A stretch of DNA of 64,000 nt from Anodontia alba (lineage: Eukaryota > Mollusca > Bivalvia > Lucinida > Lucinidae). Below the pieces are notes generated by a model that ran no database searches, was not told the DNA's origin, and saw only the letters and a program-made list of their open reading frames with translations. Positions 55,153 through 64,000 of this stretch are shown one piece after another (position 1 is the first letter of the stretch; each line of letters begins with the position of its first letter). Location: contig OZ024828.1 of NCBI GenBank assembly GCA_964016985.1, positions 74,893,264 through 74,957,263 on the forward strand, given 5' to 3'. Both the position numbers and the translations under genes were made by a program.

Positions 55153-56088
55153 CCCAGCAAGCAAAAAATATAGGACCCACATGGGCCCCAAATGGGTATT
55201 TATATGGGTCCTATATGGGCAACCCATAAGGGACTCATGAGGGATTTGCAACATGGTTCCATGTTGGACCCACATGGGCAAAACAATGTGGGAACCATGT
55301 GGGAACTATATGGGTCCAGTATGGGAAAAATCAACCCACATTTACCTTCCAGAAAAAGAATACAAAACGAAAAAATCTTTCACACATTTTTACACAAATG
55401 ATTATGTTCCAAGTCCCAGTCCATTTGATGGACTGGTAAGGTCCCAAATGAGAGAGGCCTATGTACACGTGCAAGTTATTGCACATGCGTACAATCAAGA
55501 TGCCTTAAAGCTATAGACGTCTTTTTTAACAGTTGGGAATGGTGGCTTCATGCGTATTTATATATTACCTCTCAATTTTAAAAGTAATAGGGACATACGA
55601 GTTAAAATAAAAACATGACCATGAATTGACGTCCATGTCGGGAAAATAGTTAAGATAAATTTAATAGAAACTTTCATTTTGTAATGATCAAACGATTATT
55701 TTTATTTTATTATTTTCATTATTATTTGCATTTATGTCAGGAAATGTACCATTTTTTTATATTATGTTTAAAATGTGGTACAGTTGTTCCCCTTAATACC
55801 CATATTGAACCCATTTGGGTCCCATATAGTAATGGGAGGTCAATATTGGAGCCATAGAAGTCCTATATCTGTATCACATGGGAGCCATGTGGGCCCCAGT
55901 GGGATAAATGACTAGAATCTGCCCATATGATTCCCTTATATGCACGTTTGCTGGTCGAAGTTTACCAATATGGGACCTATATGGGTCTTATATGGGCAAA
56001 AAAGCCTATATGGGGCCCATGTAGGACCCGAATGGGATAAATGCCCAGATTCTGCCCATATGGGTCCCATATATACATGTTTGCTGGG
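55153..56088. mobile_element. CCCAGCAA...TTGCTGGG element with ATATGGGTCC repeats
   Basis: It begins CCCAGCAAGCAAAAAATATA and ends ATATATACATGTTTGCTGGG. Inside each end, CATATGGGTCC / GGACCCATATGG motifs recur many times in opposite senses, so the two ends fold together. The left end abuts CTGTTT of a CAGTATAGATCC hairpin (55082-55152), whose expected remaining bases follow the right end, so the element landed in that hairpin. No transposase. Confidence 0.75.
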
Positions 56089-56519
56089 TTGTATTTCGAT
56101 AGGAGAAAGAATCTGCAGAACAAATGCTGACAGAATGCTACCTATTTTTTAGTCCTTTGTGATCATGCGCCCATTCCGGGATTTTTTAATATTTGTATGA
56201 GGATCACTGATGATGCCTAATTAGCCGAAACTGCGACACTTCAGCTGTTTTCAGTTGTGGGAGTATGTTCATTGCTCTCAATGGCCATTCCCTTTAAAGT
56301 CTATCTATTTTTATTTTCCTTGGGATCACCGGGCTTATTCTAGTGTCTTGGAAAAGCGGGTTCCACATAGGCCGTTAGCAGAGTGGGTAGTGAGTTCGAG
56401 TGCGGTAAGCTGTGTATACAGACCTTCATAACACATTACTGATCAATAATTTAAGTATTTAAAATGTGACATGTCTTAGAATTTACTAAAGGGCTGACAA
56501 ATGGGGTGGACTCTGATCA

Positions 56520-56730
56520 GGGCCCAGTTGTTCAAAACTAACTGTGTCGTTAGTTAACGTATCGTTAAAACTTTGATTATTAAATATGGCATGGTGTTTC
56601 AGCAAAATACCTGTGAATTAGAAGTTGTACTTACTAGAATATTAAAAGTTTGACTACTCGAGCTCGTTAGGCTAACGAAGCTTTGAACAACTGGGCCCAG
56701 GCTAACGAAGGTTTGAACAACTGGGCCCAG
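56520..56730. mobile_element. GGGCCCAGTTGTTCAAA-ended element with duplicated right end
   Basis: Left end GGCCCAGTTGTTCAAAACTA. The right 30 bases, GCTAACGAAGCTTTGAACAA then CTGGGCCCAG, occur twice in a row (56671-56700 and 56701-56730) with one difference. Confidence 0.75.
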
Positions 56731-57640
56731 GTTTTCCATTTTGTGATATCTGGTCTGGATCTGCACTGTTTGTTCAGGGCTCTATGTCCCAATGCTTGTG
56801 GGAAAATAAGGTAATTAGTCACAACACAATTTTTAATATATCTGGCTTGTGATAATGTATTTTACATGTTTTGTAAGGCATTTAGGGGGATGATCCTCCC
56901 CAACCCTGTATTTACCATTGGATGGGGAGAATACATGGATTACCACCTGAAAGGTAACTGAAAAAAAAAAGTAAATAAAAAAATAAATAAATAAAATGTA
57001 GGCCTATTTAAAATCATGCAGTCAGATAATTTATTTTAATAAACATTAGCTCACCAGTCCACAAGAATGAATGGTAGCTATTATATCAAAAAAGGCCGGC
57101 AACATATATCTATTTAAATATAATTCAAATATAATTCAAATCTCTTATTTTTGGTGCCTTTTTCCCTTTCCTCTCTCTTCTTTTTATGTTTCATCAATGG
57201 GGCCCATTGTTGGTCTTTATGGTTCATTTTGTCCATCGCGTATTTGGATTATTTCTAACATTATCCTTCCGTTAGTTCCAAGCAAATATTTTGACATTTT
57301 TACGTTTCATCAAAGATAGAAAATAATGTGCACTGCCTTAACGGCACATTTGTCATCGATTGGGACATCCTAAGCTTGGACTACATGCATCTGTGCATTC
57401 AGATTTCTACATAGGAAAGAAGAAAGTGTGTCAAAAGCCAAAAGGTCGTGTTTGTTTTCACTATAGATGCCACTCCTGCTTATTTGTTTATTTACGTCTT
57501 TCAAGATATTTTTTTCAGAAATGAATGAGAAAATGAATTGATAAAGGGCGAATTTTCTCAATTTTAAAGTCAATATACAGCATTTGCCATTTCGATCAGC
57601 ATGGGGGGAATATGTGGGGCAGTGCTTCTATCTATCAGGG
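56731..57640. other. No gene seen
   Basis: AT-rich, with an A-rich TAAATAAATAAA run near 56985. No supported exon. Confidence 0.4.
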
Positions 57641-57644
57641 ATTG

Positions 57645-59138
57645 AGACAGTTCACCAACATTGGCAACAAGACCACGGACACATATTTTGGAGATAGTTC
57701 ACTGACAAATTTGGAGACAGTTCTCCGACATATTTGAAGGCAGTTCACCAACAAGCATATTATTTCATATGTTTTAATGTAGACAGTAAATGGTTTGTTA
57801 GAGAAAAACCAGCAAGAATTTCATGAAAACAAAATGAAAATAAATGCCTGAAACTGTTTTCTTTGTCGTTCCCTTTTAGAAGTTTTTGGCGATAACGAAA
57901 TCAGACATGACCATTAACCCTTAAAGCGCCAGTCACAACTGTTGTCGTCTGCTTTGTCATCTGCTTGTGATTTTAAAAGTCATTTTTGCAAACAATGTGG
58001 ACCCAGATCAGACTGCTCCTTTAGGAGCAGTCTGATCAGGGTCCACACTCTGATCAGGGTCCACACTGTTTGCCTGTATGCAAAAATAGGTTTGAAAAGT
58101 CTACAAGAATATTCAGCAGACGGCATAAACAGACGACATTTTCAGATGCAGTTTTTCTTAGCGCTTTAAGGGTTAATTACTGGCTCAACTAATTATGTAC
58201 AAAGTGGTCTAGAATTTTCTTAATACAATTTTGGTAAAATGTTTCAAATGTAAAAGCACTAGGTGAAGTGATAGAAAATGTTCAGCATAACTTTCAATTA
58301 ATAACTAACATTCATGTACAGAAAGCGGTTATCTTTCAAGCCTGTGCAAGTAGCAACAGCCCAGATCAGCAGGCAGATATGATCAAAGTCTATCTACATC
58401 TAGTCTGGCTATTTAAACAGTGTAAAGTTGATCAATCTGCAGGCGCAATACTATACCAGTCACAACTGTACCTTAATTGTTCAAATATGAAAATAAATTT
58501 TCAAATGGGGCAGCTCAAATAAGGAAATACTGATGTATACAATACATACATAACTGAAAACACTTCATTGTTATTTGTTAATACTGCATTATAACATGTA
58601 TAATGGAATATCTAAATAAATTTCATTTTTTTTTTTTTTTTTTTTCGAATCCCATACTGTATTTACCCGAAGTAGAGAAACTTATTTGCCTGATCACACA
58701 GCATAGACCCAAATCAAACTGTTCTTAAAAGCACTTTTATTAGATCAGAGTCTGCACTTTTTTTTTGTCACTGAGTACTTTTACAATCATCAGGTGGACT
58801 TTCAAATTTTAGGACAGTACAATGAGCTGATGAGTCTAAATATTTCAGATAATTGCAGAAGACATAGCTGTTCGGACAGCATGGACAAAAAAGACATTTC
58901 CGCATAAGAATATCTTCATCGTCCGTCAGGTCATGACTGACTATTATAACGTTCACAATCCTCTGTTATGGATGTTTATTTGGTAATTTAAATATCTATC
59001 ATTCTTTATTTTTGTTATTCCCAAATATTATTTTGTCAGTGAACTGTCTTCAAATATGTGGGTGAACTGTCTCCAATTTTGATGGTGAACTGTCTCCAAA
59101 ATAGGTGTCAGTGAAGTTTCTTGTCGTTGAACTGTCTC
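57645..59138. mobile_element. Segment bounded by inverted GACAGTTCACC repeat arrays
   Basis: Left (57645-57755): four units of GACAGTTCACCAACATTTGG type. Right (59035-59138): four units of the complement GGTGAACTGTCTCCAAAAT. The spacer holds the TTAA hairpin at 57914-58176, a poly-T run (58628-58646) and no supported gene. The layout resembles a fold-back element with subterminal repeats. Confidence 0.6.
57914..58176. mobile_element. piggyBac-like TTAA hairpin
   Basis: TTAA-CCCTTAAAGCGCC and GCGCTTTAAGGG-TTAA intact. A CTGATCAGGGTCCACACT segment is doubled on the right of the centre. Confidence 0.8.
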
Positions 59139-59287
59139 GGAACCATCTATCTGCACTCTGTTTCCGCAGTGTCCCTAGAAGCTTCTTCTGAGCAGAAGCA
59201 TGAAAAACCTCAAACACCAGGGCCCAAATTGCCAAACATCCATAACAGAGGATTGTGATCGTTATAATAGTCAGTCATAACCTGATA
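58925..59287. repeat. Inverted repeat with ~50 bp arms
   Basis: TGACTGACTATTATAACGTT then CACAATCCTCTGTTATGGAT at 58932-58973 is the near complement of 59238-59280. The right subterminal array of the preceding element lies in the loop. Confidence 0.75.
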
Positions 59288-60425
59288 TTTTTGTTTAAAA
59301 TTATGATGATGATTTGGCATTTTACATCCCTTTCTACATTATTTATTCAAGAAGGGCAGTTGTCAGTTTCTGGCGAAAGAATGTGCACAATACTGGTTAA
59401 CCGCTTAGAGGACTAAGCCTGCCCAGTAAACGTGTGGTTAGGTAAACTGACCGCGCTCGACATGACCCCATTGGGTTGACTGGGCCGTAAAAACTCAACA
59501 CAAACAAACTACATTATTTAAGTCACACTGAGACAATGGAAGGATGATAATGAAAGGCTTTGTACAATGAAGAACATGTATGATACATGTACTTTGTTTA
59601 AAAAAAAAACAAAACAAAAAAAAAACTGGCTAACTGGAGCTATGGATAAGAAATACCAAAATGCATTTGAGACTTCTTCACAAATTAAGTATAATCCCAG
59701 TTTCTCATGGTAAGTGTAGTGCTTACTGGGTCTTTCAGGAAGTCAAGTGCCATTGTCACCTATGCAGGGTTTTTTTTTTTATTGTGTTGGGTTTTATGAC
59801 AGGTCAACCATTATGGGTCATTTTGTGTCATCTCCCAGAGAAAGGGAGAAAAGAGATAGTAGAGGAAATGAAAGAGAAAGACAGGGAAGAAAAAGGAACA
59901 GGAATGAAAGTGAAGAAACAGAAGAAATAGAAACATTCCCGCACTTGTTGGCTGATATAGTCATTTACCTGTGTTTTCACTCAGTGCGTAAAGTATCTGG
60001 ATGATCAAGATCAATATAGGTCAGGAAGTGAAGAAGTCTCAAATGCGAATGGGCATCTTTACAATTCTGTCTGATTTAAAGATGGCAAACAAGATAAAAT
60101 AATGTTTGCTACAACATTCCACATGAGATTTAGGTGCTAAAGTATGTTTGTCAGCTTCTCTACAGTAAAACAAACCCTTTGGGTGTTTGCAGTACAATAA
60201 TACATGTACATGTATTACTGAATATGAAAAGTATACTTCTAATCTATAGCTCCAGGTAACCATTTTTTTTTTTTTTTCTTTTTTAAACAAAGTATGATAC
60301 TTCGTTGCACAAAGCCATTCATTATCATCCTTCCATTGTCTCAGTGTGACTTAAATAATGTAGAAGGGGATGTAAAACACAAATCATCATCATAATTTTA
60401 AACAAAAATATTGGTATTTTCTTGT
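59285..60425. repeat. Large palindrome with a SINE in its left arm
   Basis: Left arm 59285-59345 plus 59509-59680 and right arm about 60024-60046 plus 60240-60425 are complementary through TAAGTCACACTGAGACAATG, CTGGAGCTATGG and other blocks. The loop codes a Lys/Glu/Arg-rich frame (about 59747-60004) without support. Confidence 0.75.
59346..59508 (+). mobile_element. 5'-truncated SINE with 12 bp target duplication
   Basis: It starts inside the SINE body at TTCAAGAAGGGCAGTTGTCA and ends with CAACACAAACAAA. CTACATTATTTA is repeated exactly at 59334-59345 and 59509-59520. The opposite palindrome arm keeps the single uninterrupted copy TAAATAATGTAG at 60352-60363. Confidence 0.9.
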
Positions 60426-60508
60426 TTCTTCACAAAACATAACTTATGATACTCAATTGAAGCACCTCACAGATTGTTAATGTAATATATATTTTATGTA
60501 CTTTTCAG

Positions 60509-60599
60509 GCTGGAATTCTGATGTTGTCTGCAGTATCAGAAGAAATAGTTCTATTGTTTCTCGTCTTTGTAACTGGGCTTGAAAGCAAAACTTACAGAT
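60509..60599 (+). CDS. Candidate internal exon, hydrophobic (unrecognised)
   Basis: ATTTTATGTACTTTTCAG is a good acceptor and AGAT|GTGAGT a good donor. The phase-0 frame reads AGILMLSAVSEEIVLLFLVF then VTGLESKTYR, leaving phase 1. The hydrophobic core of about 18 residues could be a membrane helix or a buried one. No partner exon was found before the window ends. Confidence 0.4.
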
Positions 60600-60730
60600 G
60601 TGAGTATTGAATGCTTCAGTATAACATGATAATCATATAAAAGAGTCAGTAATAACTACCTTATTTATTAACTCCTTACCAGACTTTTCATAGAATTCGA
60701 ACATGTCCGTGTTATAACATGTTGGTATGT

Positions 60731-60928
60731 CTAAAACACTGCTAGTTCAGAGCTCAAGAAAAGAGGAAGTAAATCATTGATCATTTGAAAATCAGCATTC
60801 GATTTGAAGCTGAAGGGATAAAAATACTCAATAAAATTTTGGATTTCAGCATTGTAATCTAATTCAGGGGGTAAACATTTTACAGGAAGATCATTGTCAG
60901 AGTAACTTAGCTTGCTCTTTGTTGATTC
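60731..60928 (-). other. Weak minus-strand coding-like stretch
   Basis: An open minus-strand frame after TAGACAG reads KCLPPELDYNAEIQNFIEYF and DLLPLFLSSELAVF, with balanced composition. No ATG, donor or relative was found, so it may be chance. Confidence 0.2.
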
Positions 60929-61017
60929 ATTCTGTCTACCCAAATTTTAGATGGCCAGCATCTATTCTGAATTGATTCTTTTGTGAGCAGTACTGGTACA
61001 TTAGATTAGAAAAGGTT

Positions 61018-61215
61018 TAACCCTTAAAATACCAGTGAGAAATGCAGAACCCTTAATGTACCAGTGACAAATGCAGCAGACAACATCCTGATTTTTTTTT
61101 ATTTTTTTTTTAAATTTTTCGGAGAAAATAATTTATGTCAGGCCTTATTTTCTCTGAAAAAAAAAAGAAAGAATTTTGTATGTTACATTTTTTCTTGGTG
61201 CTTTAAATGTTAAGC
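61018..61215. repeat. Degenerate TTAACCCTTAAAATACCAG hairpin
   Basis: The left end is partly doubled (AACCCTTAAAATACCAGTGA, then ACCCTTAATGTACCAGTGAC). The right end TTGGTGCTTTAAATGTTAA. A decayed member of the TTAA class. Confidence 0.5.
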
Positions 61216-61299
61216 ATTGCAGATGTGTATTTCAACATTGCGCATTAAGAAGTGGGTAAAATACACCCCAAGACTTTACCTGGAGCACTGTGCTAGATG

Positions 61300-61375
61300 A
61301 GTGGCAAACAGTATAGACCCTGATCAGATGCCACTATCTGCAGCATCTGATCTGGGTCTACACCGTTTGCCCATG
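61300..61375. mobile_element. CAAACAGTATAGACCCTGATCAG hairpin
   Basis: GCAAACAGTATAGACCCTGA and complement around GCCACTATCTGCAG. Close relatives at 61795-61865 and 62620-62690. Confidence 0.7.
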
Positions 61376-61410
61376 CCTGTCTGTCCCAGTACTTTGAGAT
61401 ATAACCATCT

Positions 61411-61665
61411 ATAGTCGAACCTCAGTAGCTCAAACCATAGCAACAGATAAGGTGCTTTTTTCATCCGAAAAATGCTGATATCTTTCTTATTTCTCGACGA
61501 AAACATATGTTGTGGGTACTCATTAGAAGTGCCTCACCGAGGCCCTTCTAATGAGTACTCACACATACGTTTTTGTCGAGAAATAAGAATAATATTATGT
61601 GGATACCCCCTCTTATCTGTAGCTATGTCAAACACTGATGGCTCATTTACCATGGCCATCCAGGC
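61411..61665. mobile_element. TAGTCGAACCTCAGTAGCTC element with GTACTCATTAGAAG hairpin
   Basis: The left end resembles the pogo-like family. The centre is a GTGGGTACTCATTAGAAG palindrome with ATTTCTCGACGAAAAC arms. The right TA end is not recognisable. Confidence 0.6.
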
Positions 61666-62699
61666 TTTCAGATGATATAGATCATTAACTCTTTGCGTGC
61701 TGAGTAATTTTGCATGCTTTTTAGTGGTCTGTGCATTTTTTTTTTTATTTTTTTTTAATTTTTTCAAAAAAATCTTTCAGGAATAATATCAGAGTGTCAA
61801 ACAGTTTGGATCCAGATCAGGCCCGACAAAATGTCAGGCCTGATCTGGGTCCAAACTGTTTGCAAACGTTATCAGCAGACTACAAAAGTGCCACTGGCAG
61901 GGAAAGAGTTCATAACTGTTTTACAGACAACAACATTTTGAGTGAAGAAATTCTGTGATTCAGATTGGATAGCATTTCAAAGCACCTGTAGGTACTTCAA
62001 GTTTATTCTGAAATGTACGGTGGCCAAGTGATTACTGGCCCTGGCTTTGGATCAGTAGATTCTGGGGTCGAATCCCATTGGAGATGGAATTAAACTCATG
62101 ACTGTATAGCCTTCGATAATTTGCTCAGAGCCTTTCATTATTGCCCATTCTGACATTTTAATATGACTTGAATAATGTTGTAAGGGACATAAAACACCAA
62201 ACCATCATCAAAATTAATTCTTGACACTGTGACTTTCATAAGCTGCAGTATATGGGCCTAATATAAGCGTGTCTTTAGGTATATGAGGACAGCAAAGGTC
62301 CAGGTTAGTCTGCACATCCAGGCAGTCTGATCAGGGCCTTTGTTGTCCGCTAACAGAATCATTAGATCTAAAGAATGTATTAATGGAGAGCAAATGCCCA
62401 GATGAGACTTTGTACATGCATGGGATGAATCTGAATCTGTGCATTTTGCACATGCTCGAAGACCCCTTTTGGCTTGGCCTGGCCTATATTGTCTTTCTGT
62501 CACTACTTTCGTGTCCGTCCAGAATACCAAGGGCAGATTCAGGATAATATCTGAGTGGGGGGTGGGGTTCCATTTGATCGAATTGCCATGCTTACTCTAT
62601 GTATTCAGAAAGACATGCCTGAGCAAACAGTGTAGACCCAGATCAGACACAGCAGAATGCTGTGTCTGATCAGGGTCTACGCTGTTTGCCACTCATCCA
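61666..62699. repeat. No gene; several short hairpins
   Basis: CAGATCAGGCC hairpin (61795-61865), GGTCCAGGTTAGTCTG-type hairpin (62285-62460) and CAGATCAGACACAGCAG hairpin (62620-62690). No exon. Confidence 0.5.
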
Positions 62700-63720
62700 G
62701 CATTTTTATATGCCCGTTTGAAAAACGGGACATATTATTTACAGGGTCTGGTGTCCGTCCGTACATATGCCAGGTACATTCCGAGGTTAGTGTTTGTATG
62801 GCTATCTGTTTATTCCGTCATTGTGGGGTTAAAAATTGGTAAAAAATGATGTTGTGGTGTTAAAAATCGATAAAAAATGGTGTTGTGGGGTTAAAGAAGA
62901 TCAAAGAAAGATCAAAGGAATAACCTCATAACGTACCTCTTGTACATGTAAGAACGTTCGTCCATCCGCCCGTCCGTCTGTCCGTAAACTTTTTCATTTC
63001 CATCTAACTCATCCTACAGTTTACATCCAATCAAGCTGAAACTTTGTGTATAGTTAGACCATGATGCCGAGCAGCGCATATTGTTTCGGGATTACAGTCC
63101 ACCAAACATTAGCAGAGTTATGCCCCTTTGAAACTTTCTGTAAATTTCTCATTTCCGGTTAACTCCTCCTACAGTTTACATCCGATCAAGCTGAAACTTG
63201 ATTTATAGTTAGACCATGATGTGGAGCAGCACATATCAGTGCTCCAGCTAGGATCTAAGGGCAGAGGGGTGCCGGGTTGGGCACTTTATCAGAGGTCATA
63301 CAAGAATGAGGGCACCATGTGTCATGTAATGTGCTTAGTATCAGGACATTTTACAAAATATAATTCCATTTCGCAATAAATACCTCAAAAATAGAGTACA
63401 CATAAAACTGACCTTTAAACATTGATAACTTCTTTCATTTTGGTGCCATTTTCATGAACTTTTCACCAAAATGTAGGGTTTTATGTCTGGAGTTGAAATA
63501 ACACAGAGGGCAGCCTAAGAAGGGCAGAGGGGCGGCAGGAGAGGACAAGAGGGGCGGCCCACCCCTCCATAAAGGGCTAGCTGGAGCACTGCATATTGTT
63601 TTGAGGCTACAGTCCACCAAATATTAGCAGAGTTATGCCCTTCTGTAAACTTTTCATTTCCGGCTAACTCCTCCTACGGTTTGCATCCAGTGAAGCTGAA
63701 ACTTATTTTCTATCAAATTT
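62700..63720 (-). mobile_element. Helitron-like element with ~154 bp monomers, minus strand
   Basis: It opens on the plus strand with the hairpin CCCGTTTGAAAAACGGG, then GTCCGTCCG, three GTTGTGGGGTTAAAAAT units (62820-62900), then CCGTCCGTCTGTCCGTAAAC and monomers carrying GTTACAGTCCACCAAA-type phrases. It is the reverse complement of the element at 10494-12478. It is interrupted at 63237-63591. Confidence 0.7.
63237..63591. mobile_element. 355 bp transposon with CAGTGCTCCAGCTAG ends, 5 bp target duplication
   Basis: The terminal inverted repeats CAGTGCTCCAGCTAG and CTAGCTGGAGCACTG are exact. CATAT flanks both sides (63232-63236, 63592-63596). The host monomers elsewhere read GCATATTGTTT without interruption, which confirms the insertion. 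CAGTG ends suggest a hAT-type transposase, but hAT usually gives 8 bp, so the superfamily is open. No transposase inside. Confidence 0.85.
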
Positions 63721-64000
63721 TTTCACCTTTATTCACCGTAGACTCAAATTTATTGTCAAATTTGTTATCAAATGACCCAAATAGACAGCTTAGTATCATC
63801 ATACAACTTACCTGTTAAAAGAAAAAGTGAGAAAAATACTTTCCTAAAAATAGAGTTTACTGACTATGAAAATTCTTTCCAGTCATTAGTCACAAGAGAA
63901 GAAATAAGAAATATATAAACCTGATAACAAAGCTCCAGATAAGAGTGAGTATCTGCATAACATGACAGGTTTTTCTCTTAGAAAAAAAGTGGCAAAAAAA
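63721..64000. other. Window end, nothing specific
   Basis: AT-rich. A TTAGTCACAAGAGAAG...AAATAAGAAATATA stretch may be one arm of a hairpin cut by the window edge. Confidence 0.3.

Noticed and set aside
59661..60004. Lys/Glu/Arg-rich frames of 85-89 codons
   Set aside because: They lie in the loop of a large palindrome, overlap each other in two frames and have no splice or start support; probably repeat-derived.

Overview
The window reads as non-coding-rich nuclear DNA of a marine invertebrate, most likely a bivalve mollusc. The grounds are AT-rich sequence with short phase-matched exons and GT-AG introns, tRNA-headed SINEs with typical animal A and B boxes, a very high density of 100-280 bp hairpin elements (MITEs), and two arrays of roughly 150 bp tandem monomers that resemble the Helitron-derived 'pearl'/HINE elements known from bivalves. 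Nothing looks bacterial, organellar or viral. The assignment rests on repeat style and cannot be made species-specific without a search.

Coding content is sparse. The firmest gene is an intronless 435-codon frame at 38523-39830, a helical protein with a death-fold/CARD-like front and TPR-like repeats. The other coding evidence is a set of exons. Two diverged copies of the 3' end of one gene (A: 332-376, 1326-1532, 2128 onward; B: 18497-18580, 21510-21554, 22872-23090, 24016 onward) have matching intron phases, and in each the stop codon lies just before a 3'UTR intron. A likely two-exon small gene is at 15319-15384 plus 16845-17132. A coding-like last exon is at 35664-35971. Isolated open exons with good splice sites are at 29107-29187, 34167-34242 and 60509-60599. 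None of these products could be named.

Layout: 1-7345 (copy A) and about 19040-28005 (copy B) are a segmental duplication of the gene 3' end and its downstream flank, including an 800 bp fold-back repeat and a conserved 24 nt candidate microexon. Copy B has gained a 2 kb intronic minisatellite (about 41 bp unit) with an almost perfect 603 bp higher-order duplication. Between and after the copies lie repeats: a 150-bp-monomer array at 10494-12478, another copy in the opposite orientation at 62700-63720, a GATGGCCGCCAT array at 46450-48010 lying between a pair of inverted repeats, piggyBac-like TTAA hairpins, pogo-like TA elements, CATTACGAAAAC palindromes, and several elements whose insertion sites and target duplications can be read directly.

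The genes do not form an evident pathway. The biology visible here is mostly repeat dynamics: nested insertions, empty sites preserved in a paralogous copy or in the other arm of a palindrome, and recent tandem duplications. No convincing new molecular system was found. The best leads are the tandem gene module with its intronic minisatellite, the conserved element inside the fold-back, and the intronless CARD-like gene.
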